From the NCBI GenBank assembly GCA_964489955.1, contig CAZBAV010000013.1, forward strand, positions 1 to 64,000: 64,000 bases of DNA, in the 5' to 3' direction. Within the stretch, counting starts at the first letter, position 1. Each line of letters opens with the position of its first letter. The DNA is from Leadbetterella sp964489955 (GTDB lineage: Bacteria > Bacteroidota > Bacteroidia > Cytophagales > Spirosomataceae). Position numbers and translations under genes: made by a program. Below the pieces are notes generated by a model, which was given only the letters and a program-made list of their open reading frames with translations, did not search any database and was not told the origin of the DNA. Below, piece after piece: positions 6,680-15,801 of the stretch.

Positions 6680-8953
6680 CTATTTCACCGTAAACCGCAC
6701 ACCCAAAAAGCCTCTGATTCCCTGATTGGAAGCATAAACATACGATGGGTCAAATGTTAATCCGTATGGATTACTTTCGGTAACCAAAGGCATACCTCCA
6801 GCGTCAAACTGCACTTGTTTATCAAAGGGATCGTGAGCTCTGGAAATTAAAAAGGGAAGCCCTTTTGCAGGAGTCCAGTTAAGCAGGTTTTTTACACCTC
6901 CATAAATCTCCCATTTGTCATTAAAATTCTTTGTTACCTGTATGTTTTGCACACTCCAGGTAGGAGAATATTCCGGCCTTGGATCAGTATCCCCTAACAA
7001 CGGTAGTCGCATTGGGCTATACAGGTTTCCTGTATAGTCTACGGTTATCTTTGGTTTGTGGAAGGTATATCCTACAGTCCAGGTGGCCGTAAACCTTTCA
7101 GCAAACATCTGTCTTTCTTTTTGCCCATCTTCCGTATTAAAGACGTCCATGGCTGTACCACCCACGTTTAGTTTTAATCCATTGGCAAAGACTGCGTCTA
7201 TATTCAACGATACTCCCCTTGAGATAGCGTATCCGTCTAGATTGGTGTAGATAATTTTGTTCGGATCCGTATCGTAATCGGGTATAATTTTATTTGTAAA
7301 ATAGGTGTAGAATGCTGTAGCATCAAAACCCAAGAAAGTACCGTTTCTTAAATGATATTTCTTCACCAAATTGGCATTTACATTCCAGGAAGTTTCCGGT
7401 TTTAATTCCTCCAAAAAGATTACATCACGTGCTCCGGTAAGAGCCGCATGATCTTCGGTAAATACATTGGCTACCCGAAAACCGTTTCCTGCACCCAAAC
7501 GAAAAACAGTGTTCTTGTCATTAGAGCTCCACTTGTAATTTACCCTTGGAGAAAGAATACTTCCATGTATGGAGTTATGATCATATCTGGCACCAAGCAT
7601 TACGGTGTGGTTGCTGTTTAGTTTTATTTCATCTTGTAAGAAAACTCCCGGCAAATGCGTATGTGCCGGCTGGTTATTTCCTGCCAAGAAAGTAGCAGGC
7701 GTATTATCATCATAAAAAGTGTATCTGTACGCCAGTCCTGCCAAAAGATCGTGTATTCCCGCTCTTGTACCGTAGGTAAGCTGACTAAAATAAATGTTTT
7801 GATTGGCTAAATAAGGCGTACTGCCGTACACAGAGTTTTGGTCGTGCCAGTTGCCACTAAACATAAAGTTTAGCTTAGACGAAAGCTTATAATTCCCGAA
7901 AAGCTCCCATCTTTTGGTATAGATACTTTCGCCATAAACATCTTCGCCTCCGCGGTAGCTTTTATTCCAGTTCATTTCTCCCCCCCAGCGGTCTTCGTAC
8001 ATATACCTTCCAGCTATGGAGAGCACCTTTCCACCTTTTTGACGTATATCCCATTTATTAAAAACAGAAATACGATGTTGGAGTGTTAAATCCGTGAAGT
8101 TATCCCCATTTTTGTCAATAGGATTTTGGTAATTAAAATAGTTTACACCCAACAGAGACTGGGTTTTGTCTCCTACCTTAAACTTCCCTGCCATGTCTAC
8201 GTTCAACTCTCCCCAAGTGGTTCCAAAAACATCAGTAGAAAATACAGGAGCCTTACTAGGAGTTTTGGTAATGATGTTAATCAAGCCACCCACTGCTTCA
8301 CTACCATAAAGAGTAGAAGCAGGTCCTTTTACTACCTCCACCCGCTCAATTAAAGATTGTGGAATTCCGCTCAAGCCATATACAGTAGATAAACCGCTCA
8401 CTATAGGCATCCCATCTATTAAAACCATAGTATAAGGACCTTCCAGACCATTTATATGTATATCTCCGGTAGCACATACATTACAGTTTACCTGGGGTTT
8501 CACTCCGTTTATGTTCGCAAGAGCATCAAACACGGATGGCGTAGGATTAGCCTTAAAGAATTTGGCTGTAAAAACTTCCACAGGTACGGGACTATCCAAT
8601 CGTGATACTTCTTTCATAGTACCGGTAATTACTACTTCGTCAAGCGATGAACTCGATTGCTGTAAGACAATTTCCGGAATGTTATTTCCTCCTACATTCA
8701 CTGTGATAGCTACAGTTTGTTTTACATAGCCAACCAGTGACACCTCCAATGTTTGCTTACCTACCGGCACTGCGACCAATTTAAAAAATCCATCTTCTCC
8801 GGTAAGTACACCTATGTTTTTACCCTTCACCATGACGTTGGCAAATTCAACGGGTTTCCCACCAGAAAAAACCCGTCCTTCCACGCTTCCCGATTGGGCC
8901 AGTACAAGGCCTCCAAAACACAAAACAAATAATACAGATAATGTTACTCTCAT
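6680..8953 (-). CDS. TonB-dependent receptor with N-terminal carboxypeptidase-regulatory domain; putative metal or metal-complex uptake
   Basis: A 757-residue outer-membrane protein. Residues 1-19 are a signal peptide (MRVTLSVLFVLCFGGLVLAQ). About 22-105 is a CarboxypepD_reg beta-sandwich (VEGRVFSGGKPVEFANVMV), about 110-230 the plug (SPVPVEVFTAKFF ... VEVVKGPASTLYGSEAVGG), and the remainder the 22-strand barrel. The plug carries a Cys pair, VNCNVCATGDIHINGLEG (about residue 155), common to a BtuB/FecA-like subgroup in Bacteroidota; its role in metal contact is not proven. The gene is 190 bp downstream of a ZIP-transporter unit on the same strand and has its own promoter, overlapped by a TTAG-N6-CTAA operator also found upstream of the ZIP gene. 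Uptake of a metal or metal complex is therefore inferred. Confidence 0.85.
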   Translation of the reverse strand: MRVTLSVLFVLCFGGLVLAQSGSVEGRVFSGGKPVEFANVMVKGKNIGVLTGEDGFFKLVAVPVGKQTLEVSLVGYVKQTVAITVNVGGNNIPEIVLQQSSSSLDEVVITGTMKEVSRLDSPVPVEVFTAKFFKANPTPSVFDALANINGVKPQVNCNVCATGDIHINGLEGPYTMVLIDGMPIVSGLSTVYGLSGIPQSLIERVEVVKGPASTLYGSEAVGGLINIITKTPSKAPVFSTDVFGTTWGELNVDMAGKFKVGDKTQSLLGVNYFNYQNPIDKNGDNFTDLTLQHRISVFNKWDIRQKGGKVLSIAGRYMYEDRWGGEMNWNKSYRGGEDVYGESIYTKRWELFGNYKLSSKLNFMFSGNWHDQNSVYGSTPYLANQNIYFSQLTYGTRAGIHDLLAGLAYRYTFYDDNTPATFLAGNNQPAHTHLPGVFLQDEIKLNSNHTVMLGARYDHNSIHGSILSPRVNYKWSSNDKNTVFRLGAGNGFRVANVFTEDHAALTGARDVIFLEELKPETSWNVNANLVKKYHLRNGTFLGFDATAFYTYFTNKIIPDYDTDPNKIIYTNLDGYAISRGVSLNIDAVFANGLKLNVGGTAMDVFNTEDGQKERQMFAERFTATWTVGYTFHKPKITVDYTGNLYSPMRLPLLGDTDPRPEYSPTWSVQNIQVTKNFNDKWEIYGGVKNLLNWTPAKGLPFLISRAHDPFDKQVQFDAGGMPLVTESNPYGLTFDPSYVYASNQGIRGFLGVRFTVK

Positions 8954-8974
8954 ATAATAAATATAATTCTACTG

Positions 8975-9006
8975 CAAAAATAAAAAAGTTAGAATAATCT
9001 AACAAA
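8975..9006 (-). promoter_or_regulatory. TonB-receptor promoter with inverted-repeat operator in its spacer
   Basis: Minus strand: TTTG at 9006-9003, a 20-bp spacer, then TATTTTTG at 8982-8975, a full Bacteroidota promoter 21 nt from the start codon. GTTAGA-ATAA-TCTAAC (8988-9003) is a perfect inverted repeat that fills most of the spacer and overlaps the -33 element, a repressor position. Its core TTAG-N6-CTAA (8989-9002) recurs twice upstream of the ZIP gene. Confidence 0.65.
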
Positions 9007-9074
9007 CATATTTTACAATTCTTTCAATTGTACATAAATGCACAAGAAAACAAAACTAAACAAAATGGTTTCAA

Positions 9075-9091
9075 TTGCAACATTGTTGCAA
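9075..9091. promoter_or_regulatory. 17-bp palindrome TTGCAACA-T-TGTTGCAA
   Basis: Perfect 8-1-8 inverted repeat, 122 bp upstream of the TonB-receptor start and 53 bp past the end of the small gene at 9144. The dimensions fit a dimeric Fur/Zur-type or other HTH regulator. No T tract follows, so it is not an intrinsic terminator. A second, weaker repeat TACAATT-N5-AATTGTA lies at 9014-9032. Confidence 0.4.
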
Positions 9092-9143
9092 ATAAAAAAA
9101 TCAAATCCCTCTATGAATACCTTCGGAAACAAAAACGGGACTA

Positions 9144-9416
9144 TTAGAAACCAGAATACTTCTTTCTGGATTCTATCTTTTGTAATTGTCTTTCTATAAT
9201 GAGATTTAGTATTAACTCTCCTGCAAGATGATTGTTTGGATTTTCTGCCAGAGACTCTCTCACCCTTTTTTCCGAAACATCAATCCTACGCAAAATGGAG
9301 ATGAGACGGTTAAAATCAGTATTAACAAGACGGTTAATGTAGGACACCATTTCATCAAAGGAGTAGCTCTCTTTTGATACCAAAGCTTTTACTTGGTTAA
9401 ATGCCTCTGACTCCAT
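9144..9416 (-). CDS. Small hypothetical protein downstream of the ZIP transporter
   Basis: A 90-residue, charged, probably all-helical protein (SYINRLVNTDFNRLISILRR; LAGELILNLIIERQLQKIES). It has no signal peptide, membrane segment or metal-binding Cys/His cluster. It lies 15 bp downstream of the ZIP gene on the same strand, so it is probably co-transcribed. I do not recognise the family. The hydrophobic heptad-like spacing suggests a helical bundle or dimer, which is as far as the sequence goes. Confidence 0.7.
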   Translation of the reverse strand: MESEAFNQVKALVSKESYSFDEMVSYINRLVNTDFNRLISILRRIDVSEKRVRESLAENPNNHLAGELILNLIIERQLQKIESRKKYSGF

Positions 9417-9431
9417 GTAGTATAATTGGTG

Positions 9432-10250
9432 TTATCCCAAAGCAACGTCTAATGTCATCATTAAGACAAAGCCAATCAAAAAACCTACAGTAGCTATGTC
9501 AGTATTATTATTTGCTTGGGCTTCTGGTACTACTTCCTCTATTACTACAAATATCATGGCACCGGCAGCAAAAGCCAGAGCGTATGGTAGTATAGGAGTA
9601 AAAAACGCTACAGAAATAGCTCCCACCACTGCCGCAATAGGCTCTACAATGGCAGAAGCTTGCCCATAAAAAAAACTCTTTCTACGGCTTAACCCCATAC
9701 GCCTCAGTGGCATGGAAACGGCAATACCTTCGGGGAAGTTCTGTAAACCAATTCCTATAGCCAAAGTAACTGCCCCTGCTATAGTGGCCTCCGGTATACC
9801 TGCAGCCACACCACCAAAAAGAACTCCCACAGCCAAACCTTCAGGAATATTATGCAGGGTTATAGCCAGTATCAGCAGAGTAGTCTTTTGCCAAGGTGAT
9901 TTAACACCCTCTACCTGTTTAAAATTGGCATGAAAATGCGGCAAAACTTTATCTAAACCAAACAAAAAACCTGCACCAATTAAAAAACCAACTACCGCAG
10001 GGATCACTTGCTCAAAACTCTCACCAGGACTCATCTCTATAGCGGGAATAAGCAAACTCCAAACACTGGCAGCCACCATTACTCCCCCGGTAAAACCTAG
10101 CATTCCATCTAAAAAGGTACGGTTCGCACTTTTAAAAAAAAATACAAAAGATGCCCCCAAGGCTGTTACTCCCCATGTAAAGAGCGTTGCATAAAACGCT
10201 GCAAGTGTAGGATCAATAGATTCGAAATATTTTATGATTGACTCTATCAT
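9432..10250 (-). CDS. ZIP-family divalent metal transporter
   Basis: A 272-residue inner-membrane protein with about eight hydrophobic segments, the normal size for bacterial ZIP/ZupT proteins. The two signature metal-site helices are intact: LHNIPEGLAVGVLFGG (about residues 132-147) and LQNFPEGIAVSMPL (about 169-182). The second has N-F-PEG where many have H-N-PEG-type residues, and EEVVPEAQ near residue 240 supplies the usual carboxylates. A variable His-containing loop (DKVLPHFHANF) precedes helix 4. ZIP proteins move Zn, Fe, Mn or other divalent metals into the cytosol. Two tandem TTAG-N6-CTAA sites upstream resemble DtxR/MntR-class operators and would favour Mn or Fe, but this is inference. 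Confidence 0.88.
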   Translation of the reverse strand: MIESIIKYFESIDPTLAAFYATLFTWGVTALGASFVFFFKSANRTFLDGMLGFTGGVMVAASVWSLLIPAIEMSPGESFEQVIPAVVGFLIGAGFLFGLDKVLPHFHANFKQVEGVKSPWQKTTLLILAITLHNIPEGLAVGVLFGGVAAGIPEATIAGAVTLAIGIGLQNFPEGIAVSMPLRRMGLSRRKSFFYGQASAIVEPIAAVVGAISVAFFTPILPYALAFAAGAMIFVVIEEVVPEAQANNNTDIATVGFLIGFVLMMTLDVALG

Positions 10251-10337
10251 AACTCTTTGTTTTTAGGGTAGCATAACTTTAGTGTACGCTCCACAAATTT
10301 CCTTATCAGAAATTAAATATACAATAGTACATCAAAA

Positions 10338-10378
10338 TATTTTTAGTTTCGACTAAAAATAAAATTAGCCTCATCTAA
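10338..10378 (-). promoter_or_regulatory. Two tandem TTAG-N6-CTAA operator sites upstream of the ZIP gene
   Basis: Site 1 is a perfect 10-bp stem TATTTTTAGT-TTCG-ACTAAAAATA (10338-10361) with core 10343-10356. Site 2 has core 10365-10378 (TTAG-CCTCAT-CTAA). Their centres are 22 bp apart, about two helical turns, so two dimers could bind the same face. A near-match -7 box (minus strand TACTATTG, 10329-10322) lies just downstream. The same core occurs in the TonB-receptor promoter. Confidence 0.55.
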
Positions 10379-11021
10379 CTTTTTGCAATTTATTACATCA
10401 ATGGTTTTTATTAACCTTTGATTTACCATAAAGTTAAATGCTGTCCATTTTTTATCACCGCCCTCTACTTCATGCAATAAAGAACACTGATAATGTACGC
10501 TTTACGAAATACGATAAGTTAAAGACCTATAATCCTACTTTGCAAACTAACAGATCGCTTTATTTTAATAAATGAATACTTTCTTACCTTTTCTCAGTAT
10601 TCAAGCTTTACTATTCTTAGAAAAAATATGATACAAACCTGTTTGTATTATATTTTTTGCTTACTAAATTTGTTTAGTAGTATCTACACTCTTACTTAAT
10701 CTATAAGTAAGATAAGTTTAGATTACCAGTCTACTACACAATACCTTTATAATCCTTATCTCACTAGTCGGCTAAGTTTGGCTGCAACCACACCATATTT
10801 AATAAAAATACCTTAGGGAAGATACGTTTCCTCTCTATCTACTAGAGTTTGCAGTAACCGCAATACAAGTCCATAAAGTATAATTTCCGCCCAATTGCTA
10901 CTCTTACCACTCTTTAAACCATTCCCAAAAAAAGAAATCTTAAAAAAAACTTCAAAAAAAACACTAAAACGCATAAATGCATATGTTTTATTAAAGTTAT
11001 ATAACATTTTACACAATTAAA
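10379..11021. other. AT-rich non-coding stretch between divergent genes
   Basis: Together with flanks, 10251-11076 holds no credible gene on either strand. Apart from the operators above and the promoter at 11022, I see only AT-rich sequence with short chance repeats. The length (over 800 bp) is unusual for this window. Confidence 0.6.
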
Positions 11022-11029
11022 TATTTTTG
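11022..11029 (+). promoter_or_regulatory. -7 box of the large secreted protein gene
   Basis: TATTTTTG matches TAnnTTTG and lies 47 nt before the ATG at 11077. Confidence 0.45.
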
Positions 11030-11076
11030 GTACGGTACTTGTTATAAGACACAGTATAACTACAAACTGTGTAGCC

Positions 11077-14000
11077 ATGAAAACAAAAAAAAATACCACA
11101 AGGGGGGGCTGGATGCTCCCCTTCCTACTACTGTATTTCCTAAATTGGAGTCTAATGGCCCAAAGTGTTAGCAGGCCGATTACCATCTCTGATACCATAA
11201 GAAACGTTTGTCCGGCAATCACTGCCAACCTAAACCAGGTACTAGGCTCTAAACCAGGAACAAACCAGGAGATTCAATGGCGTAGAGATGGCTCCCCATC
11301 CCCAACTGTTATCATAATGCCAGAGTCTGTAACAGCCGGCACCTATCGTGCGTACCACCGTAATACCGATACCAACCAGTGGAGCCAGGCTTCCGACCCG
11401 GTGGTAGTAACTATAAACAACTGCACAGGCTTATCTGTAACTTCTCTACCTTGTAATCAGACTATACCTTTTACAAGCAATTATTTTACAGGTTTGGAAA
11501 GCGAAGGTTATACTAAACAAGTGGGGACGGGAGCAGTATGTCTTTCATACCATTCAAATGCATCTAGTTTACTAATTAGTAACACCAGTACTTTTGGTCG
11601 ATTAAGTCATGTAGCAGCCGTTTCCGTTGGTATAGGTCCTACACCAACCTGTCACGCAGGGTTTAAGGTAAAAGGGCCAGGAAGTGGAAATATTTTCCAC
11701 TCTGGGACCTTCGTCGGTTTTCTTGTTAAATCTTCTGAATTATTAAACATAGGAGGACGGTCAATTGTAATAAAAACCTTAAAGAATGACGCAGAAGTAG
11801 AATCTAAAATAGTTTCCAGTGGTGCAGATCTTTTAACTTTAGATCTTTTAGGAAGCCCTAGCAGCCATACTCTGGGCTTTGTAACTACACAGAGCTTTGA
11901 TGAATTTGCCATTGAAGTTATAGCGGGGAGTTTGGAGGTTGCTTATGGTCTTGATATATACTACCCGGTTATTGGAAATTACTGTGCGGGATCTGCTTTA
12001 AAGCCCAATTTATTAACACCCATGAACAATAACATTGCTTCTACCTATGTGGTGTCTGAACGTACCGGAATGCACGGAACCATCAATGCTGGCTCTAGCA
12101 TGAAAAGTATTGACGCTATAGTGTCTCCATCCACTACTGACTCTGTAGATGTAAGTATTGTGGCTGGAGTTAATAACAGGATGACAATATCTGTGAAAGA
12201 TGCTAAAAAATCTTACCCTGCAGGTACATTTGCCGGTTTCACTGTAAAAAGTTCCAGTTTACTTGGTATAGAACTTCTAAACAATACAAAACTTCGCTTC
12301 TATCGTAATGGGCTAAAAGTAGACTCGGTAAATAACGGAGGACTACTGGAAGTTAACTCTTCCTTACTTGGCTCCTCTGGGAAGCGACTTATAGGATTAA
12401 AAAGTAAGGCCGAGTTTGACGAAGTTCAGCTAGAGGTAAGAAATTTAGCTGGCTTACTTACCAATTTACAAATCTTTAACCTTTCTTTACAACAGTATGA
12501 GCCCGGCACGTTGGATAGCTGTAACAACCTTACTCGTCTGACCAATCCTGGCCACCCGGTTATGGTAAATACCACTAACACCCAGATAGATGGGGCATGT
12601 GTAGGTTGTTCTATTACTGATGTACATAATGTTCTTAATGAAAGCCCACACGAACATGCTAACATCACCGTAACAGCTGGTGTTGCAGCCAAAGCTTCCC
12701 TTTCGGTAAAGAACCAGATTGACAGTGAAGTCTACCCAGCTGGAAGTTTTGCCGGCTTTGAGATAGAAAATGATACCACTCTGTTGAACCTTGCTGTCTT
12801 AAATTCTTTGAAAATATCAACCTATAAAGATGGTTCCTTTGTAGAGGAAAAATCGGGTTCTACTCAGCTACTATCTTTAGACCTTCTGGGCACAGGTGTC
12901 GTAGCCGGAAGAAGGACAGTGGGTTTTGTTACTACTGGAGATTTTGATGAGATCGTGATTGAACACAATGGAGGACTGCTTGCGTTAGATTTATCAAGTA
13001 ATTTAAAAGTATACAATGCTGTCGTACAGACATTCTGTACACCACCCACATTAGACTGTAATGTAGAGTACGTTTTAAATTCTAAAGATTTCCCTGCTAT
13101 TGTAAACCACGAACGGACTGGCGTAAGCGGAGCAGCCTGTGTAACTAACACAGTTAGTAATACAAGTCATTTACTTGATGGAGACGAAAATACGCATGCC
13201 ACCATATCTGTACTTGCGGCAGTTGCCTGCGAACCTTCTGTATCCATCCAGAGTATTAACAGCCTTTACCCTGCCGGAAGTACTGCCGGTTTTATAATAA
13301 CAAACGACGTAGCATTGGCAGAAGCGGATCTTTTAGGGGCTCTAACTATTACAACCTACAAAAATGGTGCTGTAAGAGAAACAGCTTCGGCAAGCAGTCT
13401 ACTACACCTTAATGTATTAGGGCTTTTAGGTGGCCCCACTAAAGCCCGAGTCTTCATTAAAACCACAATGGACTACGACGAAGTAAGGTTACAAGTTGGC
13501 TCTTTGGCTTCTGTACTAAATATCGTGCATGTTTATGGTACGTTTGTAAACACAAGAGGCTCAAACGATATTAATATCTTGTCTTGTTGTGCAGCAGATG
13601 GACATACTCCTACATTAGTTTCACTCGAAGATGTGAACAGCTGTCCTGACGACTTTGCAAGTCTTACATCCAATATATCCAATACCTGTCCGGTAGGAAC
13701 AGAATTGCAATGGTACACTAGTGCTACACTTTTCAATGCATCTACACGTGTAATTAACCCCGACACTGTAACAACATCTGGAACATACTATGCTGTTTGC
13801 TATGACAGTGTATTTCCCTGCTATAGTAATGTAAGTGAGGGAATTGAAATAGGTATTTCGGAATGTTGCCCGGTGATTTCTATCAATCCAGCCACTAATG
13901 TACACCCAACTAGCTGTGGCCTGAACAATGGATCCATAACTATAGAAGGCTTGAGGATTAACCAAACCGGCTATACTTTAACTTACCGAAAGGATGGAAG

Positions 14001-15357
14001 TACATTGGTGACTATGCCAGATCTTCCAGCAGACAGCCTGGGACACATAGTAATAAGTAATTTAAGTGCAGGAGTGTACACAGACATCAAGGTTTCACAT
14101 CAGGAATGCGATAGTACAAATATACTTAGCACTACCTTAACTGAACAAACAAAACCAGCCGTGCCTACTAACCTGCAGACTAACCCAACCACAGTTTGTG
14201 CAAATATAGAATTTACCCTGAGCGGGACATGTACAGCAGGCTCTACTATTAACTGGTTTACTGACCTAGACCTAACTACTCCAGTAGGAACAGGTCCACT
14301 AACATTAACAAATAGCACTCCTTTTTACGCTGCGTGTATTACCGGTACGTGTGTTAGTGACCCTGTTAGACTAGATGTAGTGGTTACTCCAATCCCTACA
14401 CCTCCAACTTTCCTAACCCTGTCTAGTCCAACTATTTGTGCCGGACAATCAAGTGTACTATCAGCTACTTGTGCATCTGGAAGCGTGGTTTGGTATAATA
14501 ATATAGCCATGACAACCCCAATTAATGCAGAGGTATCCCCCCCTGCAGGTACACACACCTATTATGCAAGATGCGAAAACGGGACTTGTAAAAGTACGCA
14601 TGAATTTATAGAACTGACGGTTAACCCTTCGTATCCAGCCCCAACATTACAAGCAACTCAATTAACCATTAAGTCAGACGAGACTTCTACTCTCTCAGGC
14701 TCGTGTACTTCTGGTACTTTAATATGGTCTAATACAGAAGTGATGGATGCTATATTTACAGACACTATAGTAAGCCCAGATGTTACAACCACCTATTATG
14801 CAGCTTGTGGACCACTCCCTTGTGCGGCAGTAGATTCTATAACTATAACTGTAGAAGAAGACATCTTTGACCTTGCATTAAGACTCCAGCGAGCACCGGG
14901 TACACCAGCATTAGTAAAACATAATGATAATGTACAGGTAAATGTGCTCGTGATGAACAAAGGAAACATTAATGCTACGGATGTAGGAGTAGTTGTATAC
15001 GTTCCGCTGCACCTTACAGTAGCAGACCCGAACTGGGATGTAATAGGACAAAAAGCATACCTGATAAACAAAATTCCTTCAATTGCAGGAGGCGATACTA
15101 CCACAGTTAGTATTAATCTAACCGTAGATTCAACTGCTATTAACGCAATAGTGGTGGCGGCTGAAATTAGCGAAGCCGAAGGCGGAGTAGACATAAACTC
15201 TACTCCAGACGATGACCCGACAAATGACACCTTTCCTAATCCTCCAGTGGCTGGGGGGAATCTGAATGGCACCAAGGAGAATGACTATGACGAGGTAACA
15301 CTAACTGTATGCCAAACGGGAACATGTATTACTGCTAAATACAAAAGGATTAAGTAA
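11077..15357 (+). CDS. Large secreted protein with four internal repeats, Ig-like domains and a DUF11/CARDB-like C-terminal domain
   Basis: A 1426-residue exported protein. Residues 1-29 are a signal peptide (hydrophobic stretch MLPFLLLYFLNWSLMA, then Q). About 110-825 holds four related units of 170-180 residues. Each has a Tyr-Pro-Ala-Gly-x-x-Ala-Gly-Phe or similar core (YPAGTFAGFTVKSSSLL, YPAGSFAGFEIENDTTLL, YPAGSTAGFIITNDVAL), a following strand ITTYKNG/IKTLKND, and an FDE/YDE strand (FDEFAIEV, FDEVQLEV, FDEIVIEH, YDEVRLQV). About 840-1260 contains several Cys-containing Ig-like modules of the Bacteroidota type (TICAGQSSVLSATCASG, WYNN). About 1270-1400 resembles DUF11/CARDB (ALRLQRAPG, VNVLVMNKGN). 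The C-terminus is ITAKYKRIK, with no recognisable type IX sorting domain. Likely a surface or secreted adhesin-like protein; function unknown. A strong terminator follows. Confidence 0.8.
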   Translation: MKTKKNTTRGGWMLPFLLLYFLNWSLMAQSVSRPITISDTIRNVCPAITANLNQVLGSKPGTNQEIQWRRDGSPSPTVIIMPESVTAGTYRAYHRNTDTNQWSQASDPVVVTINNCTGLSVTSLPCNQTIPFTSNYFTGLESEGYTKQVGTGAVCLSYHSNASSLLISNTSTFGRLSHVAAVSVGIGPTPTCHAGFKVKGPGSGNIFHSGTFVGFLVKSSELLNIGGRSIVIKTLKNDAEVESKIVSSGADLLTLDLLGSPSSHTLGFVTTQSFDEFAIEVIAGSLEVAYGLDIYYPVIGNYCAGSALKPNLLTPMNNNIASTYVVSERTGMHGTINAGSSMKSIDAIVSPSTTDSVDVSIVAGVNNRMTISVKDAKKSYPAGTFAGFTVKSSSLLGIELLNNTKLRFYRNGLKVDSVNNGGLLEVNSSLLGSSGKRLIGLKSKAEFDEVQLEVRNLAGLLTNLQIFNLSLQQYEPGTLDSCNNLTRLTNPGHPVMVNTTNTQIDGACVGCSITDVHNVLNESPHEHANITVTAGVAAKASLSVKNQIDSEVYPAGSFAGFEIENDTTLLNLAVLNSLKISTYKDGSFVEEKSGSTQLLSLDLLGTGVVAGRRTVGFVTTGDFDEIVIEHNGGLLALDLSSNLKVYNAVVQTFCTPPTLDCNVEYVLNSKDFPAIVNHERTGVSGAACVTNTVSNTSHLLDGDENTHATISVLAAVACEPSVSIQSINSLYPAGSTAGFIITNDVALAEADLLGALTITTYKNGAVRETASASSLLHLNVLGLLGGPTKARVFIKTTMDYDEVRLQVGSLASVLNIVHVYGTFVNTRGSNDINILSCCAADGHTPTLVSLEDVNSCPDDFASLTSNISNTCPVGTELQWYTSATLFNASTRVINPDTVTTSGTYYAVCYDSVFPCYSNVSEGIEIGISECCPVISINPATNVHPTSCGLNNGSITIEGLRINQTGYTLTYRKDGSTLVTMPDLPADSLGHIVISNLSAGVYTDIKVSHQECDSTNILSTTLTEQTKPAVPTNLQTNPTTVCANIEFTLSGTCTAGSTINWFTDLDLTTPVGTGPLTLTNSTPFYAACITGTCVSDPVRLDVVVTPIPTPPTFLTLSSPTICAGQSSVLSATCASGSVVWYNNIAMTTPINAEVSPPAGTHTYYARCENGTCKSTHEFIELTVNPSYPAPTLQATQLTIKSDETSTLSGSCTSGTLIWSNTEVMDAIFTDTIVSPDVTTTYYAACGPLPCAAVDSITITVEEDIFDLALRLQRAPGTPALVKHNDNVQVNVLVMNKGNINATDVGVVVYVPLHLTVADPNWDVIGQKAYLINKIPSIAGGDTTTVSINLTVDSTAINAIVVAAEISEAEGGVDINSTPDDDPTNDTFPNPPVAGGNLNGTKENDYDEVTLTVCQTGTCITAKYKRIK

Positions 15358-15370
15358 AGTCCCGGTAACC

Positions 15371-15410
15371 AAAATAAAGAGGCTGTCCTAGGGTAGCCTC
15401 TTTATTTTTT
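15371..15410 (+). terminator. Strong intrinsic terminator
   Basis: AAAATAAAGAGGCT (15371-15384) pairs with AGCCTCTTTATTTT (15395-15408), a 14-bp stem with a 10-nt loop and trailing T residues, 13 bp after the large secreted-protein gene. Confidence 0.85.
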
Positions 15411-15411
15411 G

Positions 15412-15744
15412 AGCAATCTCTCAACAATAAAAACTATCCCTTACCCTAACCCCAATTGGGACATTAAAGCTCTCCACGAAACAAAATGACTCAAAACATA
15501 AACTAAATACAGAACATACTATAATTGTTTTCGAGACATTATAGTTTATATACCATAATACTTGATTCGGATAATGCATAATTTCGTTTAAACCTTACTT
15601 ATCGCCAACCTATATCTTAAGTAAGTTTGAATTTAACCCCAATGAGGTAAATTATTTATGATACTAAACCATACAGAAATTGACCTTAAGAGTAAACATT
15701 CTTATCTTAAGGTGTTCAAATAGCACTCACTTCCCCTAAAACGA
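15412..15744. other. Non-coding gap
   Basis: I see no gene, RNA or clear repeat here; it separates the terminators of two convergent units. Confidence 0.6.
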
Positions 15745-15773
15745 CAGAGAGTCCGGAAACTCCGGACTCTCTG
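15745..15773 (-). terminator. Terminator of the SPFH-NfeD unit
   Basis: CAGAGAGTCCGGA (15745-15757) pairs with TCCGGACTCTCTG (15761-15773) around AAC. On the minus strand it is followed by TCGTTTT, 28 bp past the NfeD-like gene. Confidence 0.75.
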
Positions 15774-15801
15774 GTTCTATAAAACTACCATTTAAAACAC
15801 C

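Noticed and set aside
10379..11021. Hidden small gene or integration scar in the 0.8-kb gap
   Set aside because: No coding-like frame, tRNA, terminal repeat or integrase remnant could be seen.
13533..15275. Long antisense frames inside the large secreted-protein gene
   Set aside because: They have no plausible start signals or protein-like features and are the expected shadow of a repetitive, low-stop sense frame.
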